The notes under the pieces were generated by a model. That model was given only the letters and a program-made list of their open reading frames with translations. It did not search any database and was not told the DNA's origin. Shown in pieces: positions 47,490-60,183 of a DNA stretch of 64,000 bases. Origin of the DNA: Nemophila menziesii (lineage: Eukaryota > Streptophyta > Magnoliopsida > Boraginales > Hydrophyllaceae); assembly GCA_029959085.1 (NCBI GenBank), contig JARWIR010000010.1:36510731-36574730 (forward strand), written 5' to 3'. A program made the position numbers and the translations under genes. Position 1 is the stretch's first letter, and every line of letters begins with the position of its first letter.

Positions 47490-49300
47490 GCTTCTTTGAT
47501 TGCTATATTTTTTTCTTTTTTTAATATCAAGTTTTTTTGTTACAAGGAGATCCAAAACGGACCGTGAAATACTAATCTAAGACCGCATTCAACAATCCAG
47601 GACTAAAACAACTCTAGGTGTTTTCCATCCCATCCGATCACGCGTGACAAATTTCCAAATCACCTTCACACAAGGCTACCAATTACATTACTAATACGGA
47701 GAATCATGCATGATCTTCATCGAAAAACCCTTAACCCAGTTTCCCTCTTCGTCTCTAACTAATCCACCACCACCTCCCTTTGTACGCCATCTATTACTAC
47801 TACCATCTGTATTTATCTTAAACCTGCGAATTGGTTTATTCCAACCAACTAAGCTTGCAACACCTTTATTAACTGGAACTTTACCTGGGATATTACCCCA
47901 AACGTTTGCATACGAGGATGCTAGATGTTGAGCTTTCCGTATCAGCTCCTTGCTTGTCGGAATTGCACACCCATTAAAAATAATATTATTTTGTGTCTTC
48001 CAAATTACCTCTACAAGTGTCCTAAAGAATATCCTCCATTTAACTCCCGCAAAAACCCTCTATTTGATATTTGTTTGGACCACCACCGCTGATGGAGAAT
48101 GAAGGACCTTGTATGCAGAAAACTAGCTTCTTCAACAGAAACTTCTTCGCCATCTACAGGTCTTGGACTTACCTGGGTTCCGCCTGGCTGCTGTATAGGA
48201 TCCTGTCCCCTGTTCGCTGCTCGAGACTCCCCCTGTATACTGCTGAAAACCTGTTGCGTGGAGTTCAAGACATGTTGTTGCGTGACACCTGAACCTCGCG
48301 ATAGCTCTTCTGCTCGGTGCTGCACCTGACCATCAGTTCGGGACTGTACAAGTCCCTGCACTTGCATCTAAAACACTCTAGGTCCATTGACCTGTTGCGA
48401 AGGAACATCCCCACTCGAATCTACATTAGCATCCCAATCCCCAAGTCGACTTCCATTGCACCCTTTCTGAACCTTAACCCGGATTAATTTCCGAACTCTT
48501 GCTATGATATTTTACTCCTTAAAAATATGTATAGTAGTTTCGGGGGCTACCTCACAGAAAGTACAAATTTCCACAACTGCTTTGACTCAAATTGCCACGA
48601 GTCGCTAGTCTATCTTGTACGACTTGCCATATTAGCCCCCTGCTATGCTGCGGGCATTTTAGTGCCCAAAGTTTTGCTCAGTTTAAATCCTTATTTACCT
48701 CTACTGATATCAACATCCCACCTAGCCGTCCTCGCGGAAAATTCCCCACAAACTTCTAATAACCATGAAAGGAAATCTCACGACTACTATTCACTTCCAC
48801 TTTCACAGTAGCAATCTCCAAGATTTTCGAAGAAGGGAGAATATGATGGAATTCGTCCCAATCCCAAACTCCTTCACTAGTCACAAAATCACACGTCCTC
48901 ATAGTTTTATCGCTCTCGCTAACCTCTCCCAAGGGAAAATTTAAATGAGGAAAATCACCAATCAACACATCTAACCAAACCGAAACAAACTCGCCATTAC
49001 GTATAAGCCACCGGGATCCCCGTCTAACTACGGCAATACCTTCCGCAATATCTCTCCACATTCGAGAATCGTTTTGTTTCGTCACATAATGGAAAAAAGG
49101 GAACTTGAAGTACTTTTGGCGCATAATACAAGGCCAAAGGGACTTCTTATCGTGAACCAATTTCCAACCCAACTTTTCTAAAAGGGCCTTATTCATGTCC
49201 TCCGCTATCGAAAGCCAAGCGCTCCAACATTCTTCGGTCTACCATAATATCAAGTTGTCTATGAAGATCACTCGCAATCACCGGTACTTGCGTTCTAGCT
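47490..49300 (-). pseudogene. LINE ORF2 C-terminal remnant, rearranged
   Basis: On the minus strand 49,196-48,756 encodes the region after the reverse transcriptase (MNKALLEKLGWKLVHDKK...). Then a broken zf-RVT (near 48,700-48,540, with DRLATRGNL) and the start of RNase H (47,830-47,720, FKINTDGSSNRWRTKGGGGG) follow. A Gln/Arg-rich segment at 48,367-48,011 does not belong in ORF2 and may come from an ORF1. The 3' end near 47,500 shows an A-rich tail on the minus strand. Confidence 0.7.
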
Positions 49301-50108
49301 ACCATAATAGGCAATAATCGCTAGAAGTCGTGTCGTTGTACGACGACGGGAATCTAGTAGTGCACTTAATTTTCTTTTTCTAATACAGGTAAAAACATAT
49401 TTTTTGCAAAGTCATGGCCATATGGTTATCTTCTCTCTATCTCTATTTGTTCCATTTGTGAAATTTATTATTATCAAATAAAGGAGCGATTATCTCGTGA
49501 ATAACCTATATATACCTTTCTCTTTAACAACATCAAATGAAGTAGATATCATTTGTTGTGAACTCAATCATAATAGATCCAAAAAGAAATTATAATAATT
49601 TTCAAGGTAACATCCATGGAACAAAATATAGAAATAAACAAATTTATTTTACAAAATAAAAGTTATTTAAATATTTTTTTATCTTACTCATCATGGATGC
49701 ATATGTTGCTCGAGGTCCACAAAAGCTCACATGGAAATGTTCCTCTTCACGAAAAGAACAAGAAACAAATGTATATATTAAAATACAAAGAAAAATGCAC
49801 CAAGTTACAAGAGTTTTTCCTCAAGAAAATTAGGGTTGCAAAAGATTTAGATGTCTCAACCACAACTTTGACAGTATTATAAACGAAGCAATAGCCAATA
49901 AAAACAAACAAAGCGTTTGAGACATTTCTAAAATAAAATGATTTGACTTGTTTAATTAAAAAACTAAATTTTACCACGTTAATTATTGTTTTACAAAAAG
50001 TTCTAACTTAAATTTATCATATTTTTCTTTGACATATCGTACTCTATCTAGATAATTTTTTTTTTTTTTTAGTAAGTAATAGCCAGGACATGAATCTCAG
50101 TTTATGTG
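49301..50108. other. Intergenic, upstream of MIR172
   Basis: AT-rich, low-repeat DNA with no coding signal. It lies directly upstream of the MIR172 TATA box and is a candidate promoter region. Confidence 0.4.
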
Positions 50109-50115
50109 TATAAAT
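50109..50115 (+). promoter_or_regulatory. TATA box, candidate MIR172 promoter
   Basis: TATAAAT is followed about 30 bases later by a pyrimidine/CA-rich leader (TCACTCCACTG...) typical of plant transcription starts. It lies 1.1 kb upstream of the hairpin, within the usual range for plant primary microRNA genes with introns. Confidence 0.5.
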
Positions 50116-51174
50116 CTCCATCTCCCATAAACCTTTCACTCCACTGTTACCAATAGTGTGAGTTCTCTAACCCTCTTCTACTTTCACACACCCCCCAACC
50201 CTACCCCCACGCACCCCTCTTTTCCTCTTCCTTCTTTCACTCAGATACATACATACATATATGGTTTGATATCTAGAAAAATAGATCTTATTTGGTTGCT
50301 TTCAATCTTCTCTTTTAATGTCATGCTATCATATAATTACTTGTTGTATATGTATCTCTTTAGCAGCTCTAAATCACTAATCTACAGTATAGTTTCCTAC
50401 ATATCCTTCTAATTCATTAAATTTATTCTTGTTTTTCTGTGAATGAATTTATAATATGTCTAAGATGATTAAGGAATGCAAGATCATATATTGATGCTTG
50501 TCTTCCAAATATTTTTATTGGTAACCTCTTGAGGTTGGATTTTAAGGTAGAGATGATAACACGAGCATGGGCGGATCCAATAGGTGCATCGCAAATTTGC
50601 TCGGAAAAAATATTCATTGTTTGAAGAAAAGATTTAATTGTTTGAACAGATTAGTACTCATAGGAGAAATTTTTGGGTGATTTCTTAACCCCAAACCCAA
50701 ATGTTTAGGTCTTCCTGTAATGTAAAAAATCTTCCTAAAAGTTCAAGAAAAACAAGTATATATGCTTGTTTTTATTATTTTATGTGGTCTAGTAGTTTTT
50801 TGAACTATCTATTTATATTATTATGCTTTGAAAAAAAATATTATTTTATATTACTTATCATAGTTAGTATTTGTTTTTACTAGCAAAAACATTTTATCTT
50901 AGCTACTAGAAATTTTACAGTAAAATAGGGTTTTCTTTGTTCTGCACTATCAATGGACACTAGATCTGATCATACCATCACTTTCTTGTTTATCCAATAA
51001 CCAATGGCCACATCAGCTCATCCTTGTGTCGAGATTTGAATGTTTAGTTCAACCTAACTCTTAACCTCCATATTTTCCGATGTCTCTAATTAGTTGTATA
51101 TATCAATTGATACTTCAAAAACTTTCACTCTTTTAGATCATTAATGATCTATTATTTGAATTGAACAATCAACA

Positions 51175-51320
51175 GTTGTTGTTTGCAGGTGTGGTATCAT
51201 CAAGATTCACATGAAATAGCAAGGCAAAAGGAGTTTAATTTCTCTCTCTATCTCTCTCTGCCATGGCTTTTTGAAGGTGAGAATCTTGATGATGCTGCAT
51301 CAGCAATAAATGACTACATA
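51175..51320 (+). ncRNA. MIR172: miR172 precursor hairpin
   Basis: The mature miRNA is on the 3' arm at 51,280-51,300 and contains GAATCTTGATGATGCTGCA, identical to miR172a/b. The star strand is on the 5' arm at 51,191-51,211 (GTGGTATCATCAAGATTCAC...). With 2-nt 3' overhangs, 18 of 19 positions pair, three as G-U. The arms are joined by a loop of about 68 nt containing a TCTCTC run. miR172 represses AP2-like transcription factors and controls flowering time, phase change and flower organ identity. A TTTGCAG splice-acceptor-like site ends at 51,188, three bases before the star, and CCAG|GTACGTACG at 51,409/51,410 looks like a donor. The hairpin may thus fill one exon. This is the clearest host gene in the window. 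Confidence 0.96.
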
Positions 51321-51409
51321 GAGAAGCGTTAATATAGAGATTGTCACTATCTATGATCTATAAATAGTTTAGATCTGAGGGATTCTACTTCTGCCAAAAA
51401 ATTTACCAG

Positions 51410-53604
51410 GTACGTACGTATGTGCAAGTATTTTATGTCTCTTTAAGTAACTATTTTATTCTCTGCTGTGAAAATTTTGATGGAAATAGTATCTTTTCTA
51501 TATAAAGGAAGCAACAAATCTAAAAGAGAAATAAAATGGATTTGATCTTTGGTGAGAAAACGATACTTTACTATAAATAACTAGTTGTCATAGTCTTCTT
51601 TTCAAAGCAAGTAATCATACTAATTAATGAATAAAAATGAAAGAGATTTATATAGATTTTTATGTATTAACATGTTTAAGCCTTAATCTTTTGGTATTTG
51701 ATACTTTAATACCATGTTAAGTTACAGACTCTGAAAAATTTAACAGTTGAAAATCCATAAGCATATATTTATATACTTATATATTAAGAAGAATAAGTAT
51801 TGGAATTTTAACTCTTTTCTACATAGGGTTTAACGATATTTGCTTAATAGCACACTAAAAGTTGTGTTCCCATGTTTCTTTGTCTGTTTATAAAGCATTT
51901 AAACTATCCTAGATTAGTTTGTGGACTTGTATTCTTTCGAGTTTAATATCAAGTATTTTTGTCTGAAGTAACCTAAGTACCTGTTAAAATATATCCTCCT
52001 TAACCTAACTGTATGATTTTTAGGCAAAGTAACCTAACAGTAATTGCTGTAAAATTTGTTGAAAGATTGATTTAGTGCATGATTTAACCGACTAGTCTTC
52101 ACTCATATTAGTTTCGCAATAAACATAAGTTTGAATTGATGCTTGTTCTTTAAGCTCCTCTTGCTTCTATGAATTAGCTAGTAATTTATGTTTTTCAAAA
52201 CATTCATTAAATTTTACTACAATAGGAGGTAAAGAAGCCACTCTGTTTTATTTATTAACTTCCTAAAACGAGTATTTTCCCTATTTCTGGCTCCTATTTT
52301 GAAAGTCTATGAGTTTTGGGGCTCTTCAGCAAAAAGAATCTCATAGATCGGGTTTAGCTTGAAATATAATAATAACTCCCTATTCTAGTTTTTTTGTTAT
52401 AATATATAGAGAAACTGTTGAGCTTAAATTAGATCAATATAGATACTCGAATTTATCCCCAAATTGGTTTAGAATTTTCAACCCAGTTCTCGTTCTCATC
52501 CGAATCAACAAATCTTTTAAAAAATTCCTTTGTCTAAACACCATAAGGTTAGCACAATCAGTAACTATTAATCTCACTAAAGATGATATTATTTTATGTG
52601 AGATTGACATTAGAGGCATGACTCGTGACTGTGATATTACACCACACACGAATGTCTCTTTCTCTTTTACACAACTTTACATTTGATTTACATTATTTTC
52701 CCAATGTATATAGGCACCATTTTTCTAGGCATTTCCTAAATTTAATTTTGTGAATTAAATAAATATATCATGCGATTTTAACATAAGATATTACATGAAA
52801 CCTGTAGGAGCTACAATTTATATCGATTTTTATTAAACGGTTATATTAAAATAAAATTGAAAATGTATATTGTACAAAAATTTATCCACATAGACTCAAA
52901 AATTTAAGATAACAACAAATTATGCACTATCAACTATCTTTCGCTAGTTAAACATCCACTATAACTCAAGAAGGCATGATAAGGGAACAAAGAAAATAGT
53001 AGAAATAAGTGTATCACTGAATCTCCCCGACAACCGCTTCACTTGAAGCTGTCTCTCACATAGTAAGATTATTTCTTGCCCTCCATGCGATAAATAGTAT
53101 CTTTAAAGCCTTTCTTTCTAATTCTAAACTTTTTTAGCCACTTTAAAGCACTCAACAAGATGTTCATCTCGTTGACAATTCTTAACCATTTTTTAGTCTT
53201 ATCTCAAATATATCTAGTATAAGCCTATTCAAAATATAGATATTTATTCGATTCAATATCCTCCCTACATAATTCATAAAATGAATCTTTATATCTAAAA
53301 TTTTATAATTAATTGTTCTTTTTATATTTCAAAGTGTATTTGATATAAATATATTTATCATTATATAATTACTTAATCTTTTTATATTTTAGAATACATA
53401 TATAAGTTTGTTACTTTGTTACTTAAGTCTTATAATATATATTTCCTTGTAATTTTAATCAAAAGTTTATGCGCATGAAAGTTATTGTCTAGTAAGATTT
53501 ACATATTTAATTTATTAACAAACAAACATTATGTAATTCATAAAAAATTACACACAATCTATTAAAAAATATATAATTTATTAAAAGAACTCGCCATCTA
53601 TTTA
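51410..53604. other. Intergenic, downstream of MIR172
   Basis: AT-rich DNA without recognisable coding or transposon termini. The 52,430-52,650 segment has a short minus-strand frame (71 codons) of no known family. Confidence 0.4.
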
Positions 53605-53755
53605 GAGTAATGATATATACCATCCAATGACATGGCGTGAATTGGTTGGTTACAAATCTTTAATTAGATCAAAAAAATAAATAGATTAAAGATTTGTAAT
53701 CAACCAATTCACGCCACGTTATTGAGTGATATTTGGGCAGTATATATCATTACTC
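53605..53755. mobile_element. MITE with GAGTAATGATATAT termini (151 bp)
   Basis: The ends GAGTAATGATATATACC and GTATATATCATTACTC are inverted repeats, and the arms continue inward (GGCGTGAATTGGTTG... / ...CAACCAATTCACGCC) to make an almost complete palindrome. The outermost 12 bases are the same as in the MITE at 6,199, so both probably use the same Mutator-type transposase. No clear 9-bp duplication is seen. Confidence 0.85.
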
Positions 53756-53786
53756 GTATAAATTTTGAATTTATTAAGGATGAGAG

Positions 53787-54364
53787 TAGGGATGTCAATG
53801 GTTCAAATATTAACCGTAACCGGTGGATATCCGACTCGATAAAAAATCCATTACTGGAACCGATGGTGCATTTATGAGGGTTTGGTTCTCACAAAAGGTA
53901 ACCGGTGGATTATCCGTTAAGATTTGGTTTTTAACAATAATCCGATGGATAATCTGAAATCCGAATAAATATAAAAAACAAAAAAATATATACTATATAT
54001 AAATTTATTCTATATGTACAATTTCTATACATAAAATTGATCAAATAAAATTATTCCATACATAAAGTATATAACTGGTTATTTTCTAATATCAATATAT
54101 TGCATAATACCTATTTATGGTCTTTCAATAATTCTGTAGCTAAGAATTTTAAAATATTTTTATTATATTATTTTATTTAAAGCCTATTAAACGATTACGG
54201 ATGCGGATAAACCGCGGATAAACCGTATCCGCCGCGGATGCAGATTTGGTAAATCATTCTAAAATCCGATGGTTAATGGATGCGGATTTGGATATCGTTT
54301 ATCTTAATGCATTTGGATATGGTTACACTATTTTTCGCGGATATCTGAACCGTTGTCATCCTTA
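53787..54364. mobile_element. hAT-type MITE (578 bp) with 8-bp target duplication
   Basis: It starts TAGGGATGTCAATGGTT and ends AACCGTTGTCATCCTTA, the typical hAT terminal repeat. A perfect 8-bp duplication GATGAGAG flanks it (53,779-53,786 and 54,365-54,372). The interior has repeated CGGATG/ATCCGATGG phrases and no ORF. Confidence 0.95.
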
Positions 54365-54372
54365 GATGAGAG

Positions 54373-54936
54373 ACATGTTTTTGGACATATTAAATAATTA
54401 ACTTTGTAAAATATAGAAAATTAAGTAGTTATAAAATAATAAATTTATGTAAATCAAGATATATTTCAAAACATAAAACGACTAAGTAATGATAAGATCA
54501 TAGTTATGTAAGGATTGTCTAAATGATTTCTTTGCCCTGTTAACATTATTCCAGGTGGACCAATACAATTCCCAGAGATCAACATCTTGCTGCAAATTGG
54601 TCCAATTAAATGTACTATGTCTCAGCAAAAGTAGTGGCATTAATTTTCACCACTTGAATGATAGTACCCTAAAGTTTAACAAGTCTACGTCGTTACAAAG
54701 CAAAATTATTTGATTATTTGAACGGTTCAGATTTTATTTAATTATATTTTCTAAATTTTCAAATATTTGTCAATCCTAGCACAAGGATTTGTTTGAAAGT
54801 GCTATTTTAGAATAAAAAATTATCTAAAATTATTTTAAATGCTTTTTCTAATTATATTTCTTATAAAAATATTTTTTAAGAATAAAAATTCTTAAGATAC
54901 TAAAAGCATTTAAAAAATGCTTTTCTAAAAAAAAAC
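54373..54936. other. Intergenic, no feature seen
   Basis: AT-rich DNA without recognisable signal. Confidence 0.5.
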
Positions 54937-54944
54937 ACTTCCTA

Positions 54945-56388
54945 TTTCTTTTTGTTCCAATAGCTTATATTAATAGAAAAGTTACAGAATGCCGAGGTTT
55001 GACCAACCAAACCCGAAGAAAAACAAACAATGAACAACAATTACAAAGGAATAACGACAACAACTAAAAGAGAAACGAGACAAACTCAAACAACACATTC
55101 CCAAAGTGAACCAGTAAGGTAGGTGCCACCGAAGTAGCAGGTTATGACCTCTAAGGGTCGAAGAAACATGATCCTTGTGAAGGAAAAACTCAAGCCTCGG
55201 AATGAGGCGGAGAAAATCGACTACCATTTCACTGACCAACGTAATAAACAACTCGAAGCTGACTCTAAAGGCCGCGGCGACAGTTGCATTAACGAGGATC
55301 TTGGTAGCCCTCAGATCAAAAGAAGTATCACTAGCCCAAGTGATAATAACGCAAACCGATACGAGAAAGGCTGAATGAGTAAGCAAACACCAAAACGAGA
55401 AGTACACACAAAGCTTCTCTAGCCAAACCAAATAATCGCAAGCCAACTTAAACAAACAAGAAGAATCTGAGCATAAGAAACCTCAAATGAACAGCAAACA
55501 CCCAAAACTTCTAATATCATAATCAACTGGATGAATAAATATGGCCTTAAATGAATCACCACTCGCGAATATATGGAATCTGCAAGAAACATCGAAACAA
55601 CACAACCACATGGAAACACAAAAAACCCACCTCTTGCGCAACCCTACGTAGGAGCAGTCAATCTCATTGACCAAATAAGGTTCAAACTGAAGAAATGCCA
55701 AGTGAACGGCAAACACCTGACACCCTACCAATCGAAACCCAGTGAACTAATAAAACTAAACAAAAGTGCACCACCACTAACTCCTATAGAGGGATGACAA
55801 GAAACATGAAAAGAAAAATCAAACCACATACTAAAACGAACTAAGCGGATAAACCCATATAAACCACCATCACGCAGTCTGCCGAACAAAATAAACAAAC
55901 CGGTCCAGGAGAAACAAATCACCACATTCTCATCCCCATTCCACCCGAACAGAGAGATTAACATTAAAGAACAGAGTGTGATACCCTATACAGCTAAATT
56001 GTAGAAACAAATCTTGAAAAAAGGAGATACCAATACACAAACTTGTATTCTCTGATGAGTTGCAGTACTAGATTGGCGTCCCTGATCAGCGCTGTCCAAA
56101 CCGGCACCATTTGGGCTCTTCCTTTACAATAATTGAAACCAGGAGGCAGATTGGAGTCGCAAATACTATCTGAGCCAAGGAAGCACAACTCTTGGCAGAC
56201 GAAAGCGGATGTGGAGAACAGTAAAAAACAGAACAAACACGGAACGAAAAGGAAAAGTAAAAGAAACAGAAAGAGGAAAGTGGGTGGAGGCCGCCATCAC
56301 CAGTGGCAAGCCACCAGCAACGGCGGCCGTAAAAGGGGTAGGTTTAGGTTTCAAAATAGGGTTAATGCAGAGAGAAAAAAGGTTGTGT

Positions 56389-56422
<34 letters not shown>
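54945..56422. other. Unassigned unit ending in poly(A), possible retrosequence
   Basis: This 1.5-kb segment is less AT-rich and more complex than its surroundings. A run of 27 A residues (56,396-56,422) ends it, and ACTTCCTA flanks both sides (54,937-54,944 and 56,422-56,429), as after retroposition in + orientation. Yet the minus strand looks more gene-like: a pyrimidine-rich leader near 56,380, then open frames of 62, 80, 79 and 157 codons separated by stops. I recognise no domain in any frame. It could be a processed pseudogene or a non-autonomous retroelement. Confidence 0.4.
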
Positions 56423-56799
56423 CTTCCTAACGCACACTAAATTTGTAGCGTATTTTTACTCTACTAAACCGGATAATACCTTTCTTAGTATACATATTTA
56501 TCCCAAGACGTTTCTTCGTCAGATGTGGCCGATAGTGATCCGACCTTGCAACGTAACTATAAGGATATCTCAAGATCATGGTACCACATAATATTCCCCA
56601 AGCTGTTATCCTAGCTAGTTAGGCCACTTTATTTATATATTTTTTACGAAAAGTTAGGCCACTTTATCCATATCAACCCTATCATATACTGTTTTTCTAA
56701 AAGAATCTTTCATTAATCAAAAACATAATTATACTAACAAAATAATATTTGTCATAAAAAAGAAAACAAAAAATCAACACTAAAAAATAAACAAGAGTC

Positions 56800-57695
56800 A
56801 ATAATCAAGTAATGTTTATTGAAAAACATATTAATAAAAAGATGTCTAGAATAAGATTCTTTATAAAAAACAGTCTCACCTTAAAATACTTCTATAAATA
56901 GTAATTAAAAAAATTAAAATCTTAACAAAACAAATTGATTATTAAAAAACAAAAGAATAAAAAACAAAACAAAAACTAATACACACGCGCGTCCGTAGAA
57001 TTCTTTTAAAATCATCATAACTAATTATAAAAAAAAAATTACATATTTAAATAAAGCAAATTAATATTTACATACATCTACGATATTTTTTTGGATGTTT
57101 TGGATTGTTTTGATTTTTTTGAATTTTTTGAATTTCTTTTTCGTAGACACAGAATTTCATGTTTTGAAAAGTGAGTTTCATGTTTTGAACAATGAATTTC
57201 ATGATTGCGAAAAAAATCATTATTTCAAACAGTGAATTTCATGTTTTAAACAGTGAATTTTGTGTCTGCAAAAAAAATCATTGGCGTAAGTATTAATTTG
57301 TTTTATCCAAAAATGCAAATTTTTTATTTTTCATATTTTTTAGAATCGGTTATGACGATTTTAAAAAAATCACGGACGCGCGCGTGTGTGGTGGAATTAG
57401 TAGTAGGCGGTGGAGGTGGTTGTGGCGGTGGAGGGGGTGATGGTTGTGATAGTGGTGGTGGTGGCTGTGGTGGTGGTGGTTGTAGTGGTGGTGGTGGTGG
57501 AAGTACCCTATTATTTGTTTAATATTTAAAAATTAATATTGTATTAAAAATAAAATAATATATATAATAATAAAGGTAGTAAATGTATGGAAAATATAAA
57601 AGAGATGTTTTCAATAAATAATTACTTCATTAGACATTTTTTTAATAAAATAAATTGTTGAATGCTTCATTTAAAATTAGGTACTTTTATTAGCC
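56800..57695. mobile_element. Palindromic non-autonomous family, copy C
   Basis: Same layout and orientation as copy B without the insert: an AT-rich left end (GATGTCTAGAATAAG), the inverted-repeat core at 56,981-57,390 bounded by ACACACGCGCGTCCG and CACGGACGCGCGCGTGTG, a GGTGGT/GGCGGT minisatellite (57,408-57,501), and an AT-rich right end with GACATTTTTTTAATAAA. Terminal inverted similarity spans about 45 bp. Confidence 0.72.
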
Positions 57696-57738
57696 TTCTT
57701 TTAGCGAATACCTCAATAAACAATAACAAGTAAATCCA

Positions 57739-60166
57739 TATTGAAGATCCTTATGAGAAAAGTTGCTCAATAAAGGTACTTAATGAACTACTTGGGGTTT
57801 ACTTTATCTCAATAGCAGATTAGTATGCTAAGTTAGCCTGTAACAAATGAGGAAATTAGAAAAACATTATTCTCCATAAATGAGAGTAAATGCTCTGGCG
57901 GATGGGTTTACATCCAATTTCTACAAGGCTTCTTGGCATATGTGGGGGAAGATTATTACAAGGCAGTTTATGAAATTTTGAATATTAACCATTTGCCTCA
58001 AGGAGTCAATGCCACTAACATTACATTGATCCCTAAGGTGAGTACCCCATCCAATGTGAGGCAATTTCGCCCTATCTCGTGTGTCAATACAAATTACAAG
58101 ACAATATCTAGAGTCAGTGCCAACAGAGTAAAAAAAGTGTTACAATCTATTATCTCAAACAACCAAGCTTCTTTTGTGGGAAATAGATATATTTGTGATA
58201 ATATATTGGTTGTGCGGGAGATAATTCATAACTATGACAAGGAAAATATTACCCCTAGACTCACTATTAATGTGGATGTACATAAGGCTTATGACAGCAT
58301 AAACTGGAATTTCTTGTTTAACACTTTGGAAGTTCTCAAGTTTCCTAAGAAGATGATAAGCTGATAAACTGTGTTAGTACTCCTACCTATTATATAGGGA
58401 TAAATGGAGAGATGATGCGTTATTTTAAGGGCAAAAAAGGGTTAAGGCAAGGGGACCCACTGTCTCCTTACCTATTTTTTATTTGCATGCATGTATTCAC
58501 ATCTATCTTTCTAAGATTGGAGCTAACAGGGAATTTACTCATCATCCTAAGTGTGGCAAGACGGAACTTAACCACATCATCTTTGTTGATGATCTATTGA
58601 TAATTTTAGAAGCAAACTCTAAATCTGCTAAGATCATCAAAGAGGGACTAGAAATTTTTGCTAGGCTATCTAGACTAAGGATAAATAATACTAAAAGTCA
58701 ACTGTGTTTTGGGGGTAGTTCAGCTTACAGACTGACATTTGTACCATCTTAAATATCAGTGAGGGGAGCCTTCATGTTAGATATTTGGGAGTCCCCTTAA
58801 TCTTAAAGAAACCCAGTATAGAAGACTCAAACAACTGGTGGAAAAGGTTAGTGAATCTATCAGTCAGTGGAGTAATAAGTTGTTAACATATACAGGAAGG
58901 ATTGAGTTGATAAGGGTGGTTTTAGTTAGTAAAATACTCTATTGGTGTAGAGTGTTTATGTTGCCTAAGTGTGTGATCCATAAACTCAACTAGTTGCTCT
59001 CTAGTTTCTTGTGGAAGGGGAGCTTAAAGGGTGCTAGAGGGGCTAAAGTATCACATATTAATGTTTGTAGACCTAAAACTGAGGGAAGTTTAAATATACC
59101 TAACTTGGAAGAGTTGAATTAAACTTGCCTACTTGGGATCTTTTGGAGAATATACAAAAGAGATAAGAATTTGTTGAGTATGTGTGCACACACTAACATC
59201 ATTCAAGGTAGATGTATGTGGAGCATGACAGTCAAACGAGATATCACATGGACTTGGAAAAGGATCTTAAAGACTGGAGAAACTGCTTACCAATTCATAA
59301 CACATAAGGTTGGGAATGGGGCTGATACATTCCTATTTTGGGATAATTGGATTGGTGTTAATAATGTTAAGATAATATTGAACAGAGATGTACAAGTTAG
59401 TGATATCTGGACCAATAGAAATATCCAAAGCTGCTTTGTAAGAGGAAGATGGAATTTTCCTAGTACACTTCATGGGTTGAGTGATTTTATACCTGCTCAG
59501 CTCACCTATGGGAAGGATAGAGTGTTTTGCAGTGCTAGCATTAAGAGAAAAAATTATTTCAAGAAGAAACTTAAGCAACTCAGAGATAGTTATCAGATCT
59601 TCGAATAGACTAGGGTGGTATGGCATAAGAAGAATGTCCCAAAATGTAGCTTTTGTGCTTGGCTTGCGTGTCTTGATAGGCTGCCAACTAAAAAGAGAAT
59701 GAGTGAATAGGGGAATCAGGTGAATATATTGTGTAGGTTGTGTCACAGTGCAGATGAGGATAGGGATCATCTTTTCATGTTGTTCTCTTTCTCAAGGAGA
59801 ATTCTGGAGAGATATTTTAATAATAGCGGATAGGTATATATATATATATATATCACTTGGAACAATAGGAATGCATTTATACATGATGGGAAGAAGTGCA
59901 ATGAAGATCAAGTTATGTGTAGGATTCAGTTCTTCCTTTGTGCGAAACTGGATAATTGTAGAAAGTTTAAGGAAAAGCAGATCCGGGAGTTGTTGCACAC
60001 AAGTGGCAGTTGTGAAATATCTTCAAAGATTAGCAGTGTTTTATTTTTTTCGTTTAAAATATTGTAAGTAGTAATGTAATAGAATAGTTGCAATGAGTTT
60101 ATTTCTCTTACTTGCTAAAGGTGTAAAACGATGCTTGACCTTAATATAGTTTTTTATTATAAAAAG
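57739..60166 (+). mobile_element. 5'-truncated L1 LINE with 17-bp target duplication
   Basis: A perfect 17-bp repeat AATAACAAGTAAATCCA flanks the segment (57,722-57,738 and 60,167-60,183). The insert begins inside ORF2 and ends in a short A-rich tail. Truncation at the 5' end and a long target duplication are hallmarks of LINE target-primed insertion. Confidence 0.95.
57840..60070 (+). pseudogene. LINE ORF2 remnant: reverse transcriptase and zf-RVT
   Basis: The reverse transcriptase shows FRPISCVNTNYKTISRV, INVDVHKAYDSINW (motif A Asp present), GLRQGDPLSPYLFF and the active site FVDDLLIIL. A linker follows (59,171-59,608), then zf-RVT (WHKKNVPKCSFCAWLACLDR ... LCRLCHSADEDRDHLF). The frame is lost by a single-base deletion at about 58,362, by shifts near 58,550 and 58,755, and by stops later. 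No endonuclease is present, and the RNase H domain is missing or unrecognisable. Confidence 0.88.
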
Positions 60167-60183
60167 AATAACAAGTAAATCCA

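Noticed and set aside
50565..50580. GGGCGGATCCA as a second hAT-like end matching 8,597
   Set aside because: Only about 11 bases are shared, with no inverted partner or target duplication.
54982..55455. 157-codon hydrophobic minus-strand ORF as a membrane protein gene
   Set aside because: Composition is T-rich throughout, no known family is recognisable, and the upstream frames are broken.
57253..57522. Gly-rich protein ORF
   Set aside because: It is the translation of the GGTGGT minisatellite in palindromic copy C; copies A and B do not preserve the frame.
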